Positions 26,901-38,780 are shown, counted from the stretch's first letter. The stretch is 64,000 nt of DNA from Moringa oleifera (GCA_021397835.1 JAJFZO010000882.1:1612001-1676000), one strand, 5' to 3'. Numbers and translations are program-made. Notes: a model not told the origin generated them from the letters alone.

Positions 26901-26940
26901 GTCAACAGGAAATATTTATGACATTTCCACTTATGCACAT
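23930..26940. repeat. Degenerate promoter-proximal repeats upstream of MBD-A
   Basis: A loosely repeated unit, usually about 200-260 bp, recurs through this stretch. Each unit has an AATGAGATAAGCTC-like block, then 'ACAT..TTTTTATTAATTAA', then ATCACGTGATTTA or a decayed form, then a TTTTTATTTATTATTA stretch, then AGTCAAATCT. Clear instances start near 23,950, 24,180, 24,410, 24,990, 26,330 and 26,640. Perfect G-box CACGTG cores survive at 23,996-24,001 and 24,248-24,253. The same unit is found upstream of MBD-B and MBD-D. It is non-coding, and a regulatory role is only a possibility. Confidence 0.65.
25551..26095. repeat. GC-rich island with 93-bp tandem repeat
   Basis: This island interrupts the AT-rich repeats and is much richer in G and C. 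It begins with a 13-bp inverted repeat (ACCGTCATAAGTG at 25,555-25,567, complement at 25,590-25,602, 22-bp loop). It then holds many TGGCCA/GGCCAA-type words and two near-identical 93-bp units at 25,759-25,851 and 25,852-25,943. A shorter related pair occurs at about 25,590-25,690. There is no credible coding frame. It looks like an inserted element or satellite-like expansion. Confidence 0.75.
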
Positions 26941-26962
26941 CCCTTATTTGTTCTTGTTGACT

Positions 26963-26970
26963 TATATAAA
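26963..26970 (+). promoter_or_regulatory. TATA box of MBD-A
   Basis: TATATAAA lies 110 bp before the MBD-A start codon. The surrounding block (TTATGCACAT before it, a Lys/Arg-neutral purine-rich leader after it) is conserved upstream of MBD-B and MBD-D at nearly the same distance, which supports a true core promoter. Confidence 0.7.
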
Positions 26971-27072
26971 AACGAAGCTTGAGAATAAAAATAATGAGCT
27001 TCTTCATCTAAAACAAAGAAAATTATTTGAATCTAGTTTTCTCGCACTGTATGAATTTTGTACCCAACAATC

Positions 27073-30000
27073 ATGCCATACAAGGCAAATCTAATCCGAG
27101 CGTCTAACTCAAGGCCACCAAGAACTAGAGAGATGCGTAGGGGAGTAGCTCGAAGGCATGAACCACCACAAGAGCGAATCATGCCCCCTTTGCTACCAGG
27201 CCATGTCTATTATGGTGTGCAAAACAACACTTATGTGGAGATGTCTCTGCGAGGTGGGGCACTGGCATTGGTAAACAACGCAAGGCCCCTTGAGCAAGAG
27301 ACAATATCCACATTGGAGTTGCTTCTGCAACAAAGAAGAAACAGGAGGCAACACGAGAATTTTGTCTCCATATTTTTCGATAGAAATTCCCCAAATTTTC
27401 AATGGCTGCATCAAGGTTGGGTAGCTGAGAAAAGAATTACATCTCCAGAGAATTTCTATTGGGTATGATTTCTATCTTTTTTTTTTATAATATTTATGCA
27501 AATTTTCACTTGATTACTTTGCCTTTAGAATAGCACTTATATATAATCTTTGCTTAATTCCATGATTTCATGTTCACTTGCCCTATGAGTGTGAATGGTA
27601 CTATTTTATGACCTAGGAAATAAAATTAGTTGTTTTACATATCTGAATTGGTTGTTCTCCAATCTAATGTTAACATCAATGGCTTGCTAAGAACACTTAT
27701 AATTTTTATGAGTTTCAGGTTTTCAGCTTATCAATTTAGTTATTTTATTCTCATAGTCAAAATGATTGTTACTCATAAATTTTGTAACCCCCAATTGTTT
27801 GAAAATTATTAAACTTATAAGCTTTAGTTGTATCTCTATACTCCTGTAAACCACAATAATCTAGCCTTTAAAAGTAATAAAAAAGCATATTAAAGGATAA
27901 ATTATGCTAGAATTCTCAAGTCCTAAATAAGGAGAAAAAAATTATAAAAATCTTTGGATTGAAGAGAAAAATAAATGTGCAACTTAAAATGTTAAAAATC
28001 ATAATGTCTTAATACATAAACACCAACATCTTAGTCCCAAAGGTGAGATGTATATATTAATCACATCTCAGCCTGCATATATGAATCAATTAATCCCCAA
28101 AATTAATAGATATTTACATTGATCCTTTACTTAATGACTTAAGTACATGATTAGGAAAATTTTGTTACAAAAATAAGGTTAAAACAAATAAACTGAAGTT
28201 TCTCTTTTATGTTTCTTTAGGAAAATACCTTTTACAAATATAATTACCTCATTTTATTTTTATCATTTCAACCTTCCTCTTAACAAAAAATATTCTCTTC
28301 CTTTTCTTGGTTATGAAAATGCCTTGCAGATTAAGCTGCATAGAGGTTGGTAAAAGGCCACGAATCATTCGCCATCCAAACATTTGGACTTTTGAGATCA
28401 AGGTCGTATTTCATAAACAGCTCCATATCCTAGATCTTGGATGCAAATGAGGAACATCCTTCCCAAGCAACTTTTGAGCTACATAGTAACCAGATTTGAC
28501 AGCACATCTCCGTGCTTAGGGTTTATCCAGATGAGTCTATCAGTCTCTGGGCATCTACTCCATGGGATAATCTTCAAGTGAAAGCATCTCTAACATAATT
28601 TGGACTGATCACCACCTTGTCTGAGTGTCTATGAGCACACTGACCTTCGTAGGAGTTGGCTGCACCCTTAATGTCTTAGAAGCAGTGAAGGTTACATTCC
28701 AAAGAATCCATTTATCTGCCCAGATGTCCACCTGATGACCATCGTCTATTCTCCACCTCGAGCCTCTATGAATCACTTCTCTGCCTTTTAATAAGCTATT
28801 CCATATATAGGACCCATTTATTTTCCTCTGTGCCATGTGGGGATTGTTTGAGGGGAAATTCTTTGCTTGGATGATTTTGTAGTAGAGGGAGTTGCCTTCT
28901 TTTATGATACAACTCCACTGTTTCTCCAATAATGCTAAGTTAAAAACTTTTAATCCTTGAACTCGAGCCTGTCATCAAGCTTGAAGGTACTCATTCTCTC
29001 CTAACTTTTCTAATGAATTCGCTTTGCTGAGCCTTTATCCCCTCACTAGACCCAACTGTCAACATCTCAAGTTCACGAATTAGTCTTAAAACTTAGTGGT
29101 TTTAAACTCCAATAAGTTGTCTGTATAAAGAAAAAGTAGCAACAAATATTTAAGGAAATGATAGAAAAGCAAAAGCACAAGAAAGTTTTATATGTTTATT
29201 TAAAAACTATTCTTCATTGTTCTGTTCAATATAGTGCTTTTATCTAGAGAATCGTCTTATGTAGTAGCCTATATCCCTCAACAAGTATCTTAAATCTATA
29301 AGGATATTTTATCAAAGTAGACCGATTTGACTTTAGTTGTCATCAAGGATTGAATTTAGTAACACTTGATAGATGACATGCAGTTGAGTTTATCTGAGTC
29401 AAAATGTCTTTGCAAATTAGACACTATAAAAATAAAGAGAACTCTAGACGCTCAATTCAGTAAAGGGTTATTTACAAAAATAAAAATAGATCACCAGTAA
29501 GAGCCTTCAATATTCAAGTCAATAAGGTTTCAAAGCCCTTGATGCATAAGTTGATAGATGGCATAAATGTGTTAAAAAAGTACAAAAGTGAAAAGAGATG
29601 TTACCCTAATTTTATGGGAGATATGTTGCTTGAATCTAAGTTGTGATCTCTTTATTATTACCTAGGCCAAGTAAACTATATATCTTCTTTATTCTTGAAA
29701 ATGTGCATTATAATTGTTATTAGTTACCTAATATGAGGGACTACTAATTCAATCCCTTAATCAAATGGATTTTTCTAGATAAATTCTTCTCATCATACCT
29801 TTGAAAATCTTGTGAAATCTTGGTAAAAGTTCGAGTTATAACACCTACTCCAATCTTAGATTTTCTGAACCACTTAATCTATGCTTATATTTTCTAAACC
29901 CCTTGATGCATAAGTTGATAGGTGATATAAGTATGTCAAAAAAGTACAAAACCTAAAGGAGATGTTACCTAGTTTTATGGGAGATATGTTGCTTGAATCT

Positions 30001-33000
30001 AAGTTGTGATCTCTTTATTACCTAGGGCAAGTAAACTATGTATCTTCTGTATTCTGAAAAATGTGCATTATAATTCTTATTGGTTACTTAATATGAGGGA
30101 CTACCAATTGAATCCCTTAATCAAATGGATTTTCATAGCTAGGTAAATTCTTCTCATCATCAACTTTGGAAAATTTAGTGAGATCTTGGTAAAAGTTCGA
30201 GTTTTAATAAATCTAATCTTAGATTTTTTGAACCACCTAATCTATGCTTATATTTTTTGAACCCGTTGATGCATAAGTTGATAGGTGATATAAATGTGTT
30301 AGAAAAGTTCAAGAGCAAAGGGACAACTTACCCTAGTTTTATGGGAGATATGTTGCTTGAATCTACGTTGTGATCTCTTTATTGCCTAAGGCAAGTAAAC
30401 TATATATCTTCTTAGTTTATTCTTGAAAATGTGCATTATAATCATTATTAGTTACCTAATATGAAGGACTACCAATTCAATCTCCGAATCAATTGGATTT
30501 TCATAAGTAAATTCTTCTCATCATCAACCTTTGAAAATCTAGCAAGATCGTGGTAAAAGTTCAAGTTATAATACCTAATCCAATCTTAGATTTTCTGAAC
30601 CACATAATCTATGCTTATATTTTCTGAACCCTTTATGCATAAGTTGATAGGTGATATAACTGTGTCAAAAAAGTACAAAAGCGAAAGGAGATGTTACCTA
30701 ATTTTATGGGAAATATGCTGCTTGAATCTAAGTTGTGATCTCTTTATCACCTAGGACAAGTAGACTATTTATCTTCTTTATTCTTGAAAATGTGCATTAT
30801 AATTATTATTAGTTACCTAATATGAGAGACTACTAATTTAATCCTTTAATCAAATGGATTTTCATAAGTAAATTCTTCTTGTCATTAACCTTTGAAAATC
30901 TACTGAGATCTTTGTAAAAGTTTGAGTTATAATACTTAATCCAATCTTAGATTTTCTGAACCACTTACTCTATGCTTATATTTTCTAAACCCCTCGATGC
31001 ATAAGTTGATAGGTGATATAAGTATGTCAAAAAAGTACAAAACCTAAAGGAGATGTTACCTAGTTTTATGGGAGATATGTTGCTTGAATTTAAGTTGTGA
31101 TCTCTTTATGACCTATTCTTTATTCTTAGCAATGTACATTATAATTGTTATTAGTTACCTAATATGAGGGACTACCAATTAAATCCCTTAATCAAATGAA
31201 TTTTCATAGGAAAATTCTTCTCATCATTAACCTTTGAAAATCTAGTGAGATCTTGGTAAAAATTTTGAGTTATAGTACTAATCCAATCTCAAATTTTCTG
31301 AACCACCTAATCTATGCTTATATTTTTTGAACTCCTACTGTTATTGAGCTTTCACACCATATGTCTTTCCACTATTGATGACCAAATATACTCTATTTTT
31401 ATCACTAAGTCATCCCTTTTACTTTGCCTATATTTATATCTTCACAGTATATCTCATTGAGTTGTCTCATATCAACAATAAATGCTTATAGGTATGCATC
31501 ATTTTACACATAAAGAAGCAACTTAGTAACAAATTATGATAAAATTATAAGTCATGTTGCTAACATGTTTCAGTACAATGTTGAAATACAAATGTCTGAG
31601 ATGCAATATCGTCATTGTCAATAACCTTCAAGTTATTTCGACATACAATGTTAAAATCTGAATTTTCTAAATATAAAATTTTCAATGCTAGAATCTAAAA
31701 TCTCAAGATGTCATATTTGATGTTGTAATTGAATGCTCGAGATAATATTGTTGGTGTTAATAACTTTCAAGTTGCTTAACACATAACATTGAAATTCGAA
31801 TGCTCAAAATGTAAGAATGTTGATTTCTATAACCTTCAAGGTGCTTCGATACATAATATCAGATTATAAATACTCGACATATAAGATTTTTGAGTTGGAT
31901 ACTTTGTGCAACATAGTTATTATGATGAAGGTTGATATATATCTTGATACTCAAAATCATGTTGATTAGAAATAGTAAGAGATATTTGAATTTGATAATA
32001 AATTAAGACTAATATATATTTATATTCATCATCAATTAATTAATCATAATTGTAACTAATTCGTCACAGCGAATTATAAGAAACACAAAAAATTATGAAA
32101 AAAAGAAATTTAGATTGCATTGCTGAAAGACATCCAACACTACTAACACTAATTAAGTTTTTACCTTTTTAGTTTATCGTGATTAAGTCTTGGTAATAAT
32201 AAGAATGATTTGGTCGCAAACCTATATGTATTTTGGAATAATAGACATATATTAATAAATAAAAAATTAGATCATGGCAAATGATAATAATAAAAGGGAT
32301 TTTAAAGGCATCATATAGTAAACATTAGTATTTAACTACCAAACAAAAATGATCTTCAATGAAGGGTAATTTTCTTTTCTTATTTGTGATCCTTTCAACA
32401 TAAAACATTTCAATTTTTAAAAAATTACCTTAAGTTATTAAGCATCGAAAATCTTATCTGTCCAAAGACCTAGAGGAATTCAGATATCTCTATTTGACGA
32501 GCTTGTATCGAAAAAATAACAGAATAAAAATTAGATCTTATATGAGTGAGTAAATTAAGTGTCGAAATGAGTTTCGTTAGGTAGTCTATTAGATTTTATA
32601 ACAATGTTTCTAAAATTGAACTAGTTATTGAATTAGAAAGAGAAGAAGTTTAAGGATCAAAAGGTTAGACTGAGGTCCAACTATAAAAGTTGGACCGTGA
32701 TGATATAATATATATTTATAATATTTTGATTTGTTACTAAGATAAATAATATAAAAATAAAAACAAAAAATATTTTTAAAGAATAACAATGATATCAAAA
32801 GAAATTATCTTCTAATTTTTATTTTTAATTAAAAAATATCATGTTGATAAAAATTTGAAATTTTCATAATAAAACGACGTAGTTTTGATAATATAAATAA
32901 GTCAACCAATTTTAAATGAACTGGATCTGATCCAGTTTTTAAAATTTTGATTTAAATCGTATTAGCAACTTAAAAAGTGACTATGCATGGGATTTTCCTT

Positions 33001-33875
33001 GTAAGATGCTTAACCAAACTAACAAATTTGATTCACCAAATAAGATTTGGATTTTTTAACAGCAAAATTTTGTACCAAGTTAAAAAATGTCAATAAAATC
33101 TGTGGATGAGAAAAATAAGAACTTCTAGCACATTTTTTAACCTTTCAACTTTAACTTATCATCAACCTCAAGCATTGCTTCAAAATCAAGTATTTCTTTT
33201 TCATATGCCTTTTCTTGGTTGGCATGGATTAATGTATAATAATTGCTTATGCTATGTAGTTGTATTGAAACTTTCATAAAATGACTTTACATGCTAAGCA
33301 GCACAGTGAAAACTAGAGTGTATATAGAACTTGCTTGCCATATTGTCACACTAGTTATGCTTCTCCTTTCTTTTTGCTTCTTTTTATTGTTGTAAATCTA
33401 TAGATTAACTATGCCTTATTATACAAAAATATCTCTCATACGTTATTGACATGACATGAAAATATGATACCAATATTATTACTTGTAGAAAGTTCATCAC
33501 CTTAATTTCCTACATTCATAATTTATTTATTTCATTTCTTAAATACTTCTTATCACTATCATTTACACATTGGCATAATTACATCCATGATGTTGTAACA
33601 TGTTACATATATCCCTTATACCAAAATGTGCTCTTATTGAAGTAGAGACCGATTTGTCTTTCATTGCAAACCATAAACTAACAAATATTATGTCTATGAA
33701 CGCAATAATACTTATGAGATCGAGTAAGAAGCAAACGCATGCGGTTCTAACTATTTTATTTTATTTTTTTCAGATCTACTATGATCCACAAGGGAACCGG
33801 TATAGGTCTAGGCGACAAATTGAAAGATATTGGATAGAACAACAAGATGGCAATAATGATGCTGATCAGGAGTAA
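27073..33875 (+). CDS. Small methyl-CpG-binding-domain protein, copy A
   Basis: Exons 27,073-27,462 and 33,774-33,875 join in frame to 163 aa. The N-terminal 60 residues are basic and Arg/Pro-rich (SNSRPPRTREMRRGVARRHE). A middle part (RPLEQETISTLELLLQQRRN) looks helical. The C-terminal MBD-like domain is WLHQGWVAEKR, split by the intron after YW, then IYYDPQGNRYRSRRQIERYW. The GW, YY-P-G and RS-basic-Y pattern is the MBD signature. R121 and R141 sit where the two DNA-contacting arginines of classical MBDs lie, but the usual Asp of the strand is aromatic here. Family knowledge suggests a nuclear DNA-binding reader; function is inference. The ATG at 27,073 matches the start of the other copies. 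The intron is 6.3 kb and holds a LINE relic and a tandem array. Only this copy keeps the acidic tail QQDGNNDADQE. Confidence 0.75.
28325..28975 (-). mobile_element. LINE (non-LTR retrotransposon) reverse-transcriptase relic
   Basis: Read on the minus strand inside the MBD-A intron, this gives the C-terminal part of a plant LINE polyprotein. In order it contains GLKVFNLALLEKQW, SLYYKIIQAKNFP, INGSYIWNSLLKGREVI, GSRWRIDDGHQVDIWADKW, then after frame breaks TDRLIWINPKHGD and KSGYYVAQKLL. These are landmarks of the region after the catalytic RT core and of the zinc-finger-like RVT region. The frame is interrupted several times, so it is a dead 5'-truncated fragment. Only about 650 bp is recognisable and I did not find flanking target duplications. 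Confidence 0.85.
29537..31340. repeat. Tandem array of five 363-bp units in the MBD-A intron
   Basis: Five imperfect copies follow head to tail, each with GATGCATAAGTTGATAG, then GTACAAAAG, TTTTATGGGAGATATG, CTTGAATCTAAGTTGTGATC and ATGTGCATTATAAT. TTTATGGG landmarks lie at about 29,611, 29,974, 30,338, 30,703 and 31,065, so the period is 362-365 bp. The introns of MBD-B (about 40,916), the C pseudogene (about 43,930) and the intron-only copy (about 59,520) hold one related unit each. The array therefore expanded only in copy A. Confidence 0.92.
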
Positions 33876-34835
33876 ACATGATGAGATAAAGCATATTATA
33901 TTGTTCTTTGATGGAGGAGGAGAATGTTCTTCCATATGCTATATTTCGTTTTGGTACAAGTAATTCAAAATCTATTTTGGTAGCAGGTTTCTTCAATGTC
34001 GTCAGTTAAATTGTTTTAAAACTTAGTGGTTTTTGTTGAAGTAGAGACACAAATTGAGAGCAGATAGTGAAGAAATGGACAAAAAATTTCTAAGTAAATT
34101 TCTTGTAAAAAATGTATAGTTTTTGTCGTTGCTAATTAATTCTACCCGCAAAAAGTTGCTTCTTTTAGCTACGATTTGTATTTTGTATTTTGTGATGCAT
34201 CAATAAATTTGTATTCAATTCATCACAAACCATAAACCCATAAATATTATGTTTATAAACGTACATAATAATAATTATGAGATTTAGGATCATGAAGCAA
34301 ATTCATGTAATTTGAATTATTTGCTTCATTTTACGAGTCCATCCTTATCCACAAGGGAGGCAGGTGAGACAGTCCAGATGCCAAGTTCATGGAAATTGGA
34401 TATTACAACAGGATGATAATAGTATCTGATTACAATTTTTTATTATACTATTTTGTAAATTTTATTTAGTAAAAATAATATACAATATTGTAACATGATG
34501 AATCACCTAATTTACTAATACAAATGAGGATTTTTTTCAAAAAATTAATTCACGAATTAGATGGGGTGTGAACCACTAGTTCTTGTGAATATAATGTTGG
34601 ACACCTAGATGGCATAATTTGGAAAATCATTCCAGGGGCTAAGGTGAAGGAAATTTTGAAAATTATGAGACAAAATGTAAAAAAAATAAATAAATAAAAA
34701 ACAAGGGGGGAGGGGGGGGGGGGGGGGAACATGAACAACATTTAGTATAAATTAATGAAAGCAAGAAATTCCCTTTACTTGGAGCTCCTCCTCCTTTGCA
34801 TCATTTTGATAATTGTCCAAAAACCCTAACCAGCC
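33876..34835. other. MBD-A 3' region and spacer to the first E copy
   Basis: About 150-350 bases after the stop resemble the sequence after MBD-B and MBD-D and likely form the 3' UTR. A degraded second exon-2-like stretch is visible at about 34,340-34,400 (TCCACAAGGGAGGCAGG). From about 34,500 the sequence joins the block shared with 49,300 and 61,080. Confidence 0.55.
34706..34727. repeat. Poly-G tract (16-G run)
   Basis: GGGGGG, A, then sixteen consecutive G (34,712-34,727), about 110 bp before the E1 start. The equivalent positions of the other two E copies hold only short GGGA/GGGAA stretches (about 49,414 and 61,170), so the tract expanded here. It could form a G-quadruplex and its exact length may be an assembly uncertainty. 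Confidence 0.85.
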
Positions 34836-35171
34836 ATGGCCAGTACAGCAATAGCAACTTGGAGGGAGGCAACTCCCAAATATTATCGTCACCGTAAACT
34901 ACCTTCGTTGTCACTGGCAACTCTTTACAAAATCCAACAGAAACATCTTGGTTGGGTATGGGTGGTTGTTGCCTGGGCGACTGCTGGCTGAGGAGCGCCG
35001 CATGAAATCCCGCGTGATTTATATGGTACTGAACCTGAAACTCCTTCAATTTTTTCCTATCTTTTCTCTAACCTTTTTATGTGTCTGCGATGTAGGTATT
35101 TAGGGTCTGGAAGAAATGTAAGAGTTTCTTCAGAAGGTGTGAAAACTTGGATGAAGTTCTTATGAAATGGT
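34836..35171 (+). pseudogene. E-type MBD paralogue, copy 1 (pseudogene)
   Basis: Remnant exons at about 34,836-35,025 and 35,096-35,171. Exon 1 starts with ATG and keeps family words (EATPKYYRHRKLPSLSLATL, then IQQK). It has lost about 60-70 bp in the middle relative to the copy at 61,310 and is out of frame after that, ending in an in-frame TGA within the segment that should read LLPGWLAEE. The donor ATG|GTACTG and the acceptor TGTAG|GTATTT survive. Exon 2 reads VFRVWKKCKSFFRRCENL and on, the best preserved second exon of the three E copies. Confidence 0.75.
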
Positions 35172-35234
35172 ATGACTGTCTCATTTGTTTTCTGTTAGAG
35201 TTTGCAAAAAATCTCTGTTGTAAGCTTGATCGAC

Positions 35235-35235
35235 A

Positions 35236-35277
<42 letters not shown>

Positions 35278-35285
35278 GCACACAC
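35235..35285. repeat. CT/CA compound microsatellite
   Basis: About 13 CT units run directly into about 9-10 CA units just downstream of the E1 pseudogene. Confidence 0.85.
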
Positions 35286-35379
35286 GAAAATTTAAGAGTT
35301 TAAAACATGTCAAATCATGGACATCATAGTTTGGTCATGATGAGATTGAAACTATTTTAAATAATAATAAAAAAAGACT

Positions 35380-38300
35380 TTGAACAGTTTTATGTGCGCA
35401 TTGATACAGATCATTAAGCATCTTCATGTAAATTAAACTTAAGAGAGATTGAGAGAAAAGAGGATACATAAAGAAAAATCATGTATGAGATGATATAAAT
35501 AGCGTTCTTCTTCTTTTGACATGAAGAAATGAAGGAGATTAAAGAGGAGTAAGGGAGTTGAATTACCAAAATAAATGTTCTTCTTCTTAGAGGGATATTG
35601 TCATATATTGAGTGTTTCTTAACTTATCTCGACATTGGCAGAAATTACCCCTTCTTCTCAATTTTTTCTTTGTCTGGTTTTTAGATATGTTCATGTCTGT
35701 GTGGTTAAATCTACTTGATATTTGTGAATAATCCTTTCCTAGTTTAATGAAAGTGTAAGAGAAATTAAAGCAGTCTTATTATCCATTCATAGCTATTTTC
35801 CATGACTATTAGTATCTAGAGATTGTGAATATATATGCAAATGATTGATAAATTAATTTCTTTTGGTTTTCTTTGTATCTATTGGTTATCGATATCTTTT
35901 ATGGATGGATTAATAGGGCAAAAGTAACACTTGATTTCGAAAATGATAGTGGTTTAAGGAGAGAGAGAGAGAACAAGAGAGAGAGCTTATTACTGCACTA
36001 GGCAATACTGAAAGCCAGCAACTTTAAGCTTACCCTTAAAACTTTAGAGTGAAAGTAGATGAAATCCAAGAAAAGTTTACCAGATAAGCTTGATATATAT
36101 AGTTTGAAACTCAGCTAAAGGTTCTAGTAAAGAAGAGGAAATCAACAAACAGTTAATTTGCATTCTCTCTTCCATCTTCATAAGCTTTAATTTACTGGGC
36201 GAAACAAAAAAAAAAAAAAAAAAGCATGAGCTTGCAAGGTCCAATAGACCAAACGAAATTACTCTGCAAAGAGATTCATTAATAACAAGTTTTTAGATAA
36301 AGAAATAAATCATTTAAATCATTCTCTTTCAATATTACCTTGCATTTTTTTTATATGTTACTTCTGCTGTTTATACATTTATTTTCATAACAAATGTATA
36401 TATAACTGCATGTTCATTTGCATTATTATTACTATATATGTCATTCTTACAAATCCTAGATCATGTTTCATTCAGATTAACAAGGTCAAGTTCAAGGTAT
36501 GTATTGCCTTACTAATAACATGGAACGCTACTAACTTCTTGTATTCAAACCTGAACTTTCTTTTCGAAGCATTTAATGGTGTAAATTAAATTTTCATATA
36601 TATGATCATTAAGCATCGTAAAGTAGAAGATCACGAGAGAATGTGATAAAAGAATATACTAAAGAGAAATCTTGTATGAGATTGATATTGATATGAGTTA
36701 TGTCTACCATTTTTTTTTTTTGACGTGCATGAAGAAACAAAGAGATTACAGATAAAGTGTCTTTTTGCTGGGGAATAGTATCATACAGGGAGTTATTAAA
36801 CTCTCCACTTATCTTGACACCAATCTGTTCATGATGTCTATGATGGAATATCTGATGAGGTTTGCAATAAGTTTCTTTTTTCCAATATATATATATACAC
36901 ACACACTAAAAGTGCAAGGTAGACTTCTACAGTACATCAAAACGCAGAGAGAGCTATTCTTTTCATTGAATGTGGAATACTAAAAGAGCTCAATCTCATT
37001 ATTGCATGATTATTAAATACTATCTCCTTCCATTTAATTTCAGAAATTCTCATACAATTTCTTGCTATGGAAGTTGATGAGCTTCGTCACTCTTTTTTCC
37101 CTTCCTAGCTGTTTTAGTTCTTGATATCTTACGTGAACAGATTATAATTAGAAAAAACATCTAAGTCCTCTTTTTCATTGAGAGAAGAGTAACATGTTGA
37201 CGTTAATGCGTCGCTCTCCCGAGAGAGCCAATGCTTAGTTTGATCAGTGATTTGAACTAGACATCCCAACTCAGAAACTTGAAGCTTACCCTTCGAAGTT
37301 CAGAATTCAGTTAATCCAATAAAAGCCAACACTATTTCTTCAACTGTATCTGAGCTTTAAGCCTCTTTTTTCCACCCTCCCCCCACCTTCCCAAAAAAAA
37401 GCCTACATTATTTGTTTGTAGCTAGAACTAAGCTTGATAGAAAAGTTAGCTAGTGTTCTTGTAATGAAGAGGAAGTCTGACAGTTAATTTGCGTTCTCTC
37501 TTCTGTCTTACAAGCTTAATTTGTGCGTTAGAAAGCATATGCTTATTAATCCTGGTTTTTGTATGAAGAAATCAGCCTGCAATGAGATCAAACAATAACC
37601 ACAATTTTTTATATATAAAGAAATAGATCTCATTCAAGTCATTCTTCTTCATTATTACCTTGCATATTGTTTATATATTTGCTTCCATAAAACATGTAAG
37701 TGCATCATCATTCTTATGAATCCTGGCTCGTGTTTGTTCCTATCAAGCATACCAAGTTACAGGTAGATATTATCCTATTAAATTCATGTAAAACTGCTAG
37801 CTTCATACATAAAGAAACTGAACTTACACTTTTTGCAGGGAGGGTGGTTGGATGGGCAACAGAATTATTGCCTAAGGCCATATGGTGTGAATACAGCACT
37901 TACTAGTGTGACAACTGTAAAGTATTACTATAAGAGAACATCGTTGCAAGATAAGTATGCATGCAATTTCACTCTGATGTTTAAACACACGAGCAGTAAG
38001 GCTCCTCAACAAAAAATCACTTCTTCTTTCAAATTCTCTTTTCCTTTTCTTCTCCAGTTCTGCAATTTATAGGTAGAACTAAAAGAGAAGAAAAACATAG
38101 TTGAAAGCAAGGTGGTTGTGATCACATTGATTTAGTTTTAGAGCACATGCATAATGTTTAATTTCTTTTCACAGTGTGATTGATTTCATTGAAAATTTTC
38201 TTTTAATCCAAAGGATGATTTAGTTAATTTTGACGTTCACATAACACATTCCCTAACGCTAATTAACCATCAAGTAGTTTACAAGATTGACAACCTAAAA

Positions 38301-38430
38301 CTGTCTTCAGCTTATTATTACACTCATGAAATCATCCTAATTAAAGCTTTAATTTTTGGTTTTTTCCAAGATAATCGCAGAATTAATGATTGTAGAATAG
38401 GCATAAAATAATCAATGTCACTACTAATTT
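35380..38430. repeat. X block 1: duplicated non-coding tail of the E gene
   Basis: This long stretch has no convincing coding frame but is repeated after each E copy (about 49,990-53,640 and 61,740 to the window end). Shared landmarks include CATCTTCATGTAAATTAA (35,411), AACTTTAGAGTGAAAGTAGA (about 36,041), GAGCTCAATCTCATTATTG (36,986) and TACAAGATTGACAAC (about 38,280). It also contains an internal duplication: similar blocks occur near 36,000-36,490 and 37,260-37,760. It could be a long non-coding transcript, a decayed element or simply hitch-hiking sequence. Confidence 0.7.
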
Positions 38431-38479
38431 TATTTTCTCCTTTATTTTTCGATATGAAGTACTCTCTCCATCTTGTTTA

Positions 38480-38780
38480 TCTTTATAAAGGGGAAGGGTG
38501 AGAGAATCAGTCGCTTTCACCATCTAAAACATCAATACACAATGAAGCTCTGGCTTTCTTCACATATTTTCATATAAAGCCTTAGCCAGTGCCTAGACCA
38601 TAATTTCACTCATCTTACCAAAATAAAAACCTTATTTGAGCATGCAATCCTAGACCATCAAGCTCCAGCACGAGATGCATTGGAAGCAACTCAGAAGGCC
38701 TTCAGTAGAACCTGTGACAATCATGACCCTGTTAATTGCCTCCTAGTTCTGTGTACAATAATGTTCAACATGATATGAAC
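38480..38780 (+). pseudogene. Unrecognised small gene relic with TATA box
   Basis: TTTATAAAGG at about 38,481-38,490 is followed by a purine-rich leader and an ATG at 38,542. The frame reads MKLWLSSHIFI, then a TAA at 38,575. The same frame stays open for a further 66 codons to a TGA near 38,778, through KTLFEHAILDHQAPARDALE and TQKAFSRTCDNHDPVNC. The stretch is less AT-rich than its surroundings and absent from the other X blocks at this place. I do not recognise the protein. It could be a small gene broken by one stop, a gene fragment carried in by a transposon, or chance. Confidence 0.35.

Noticed and set aside
29537..31340. Regular repeats considered as a CRISPR-like array
   Set aside because: Units are 363 bp and similar throughout with no short repeat and unique spacer pattern, and this is a plant nuclear intron.
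36765..38072. Open frames of 60-80 codons in X block 1
   Set aside because: They are not kept in the corresponding parts of X blocks 2 and 3 and show no domain.
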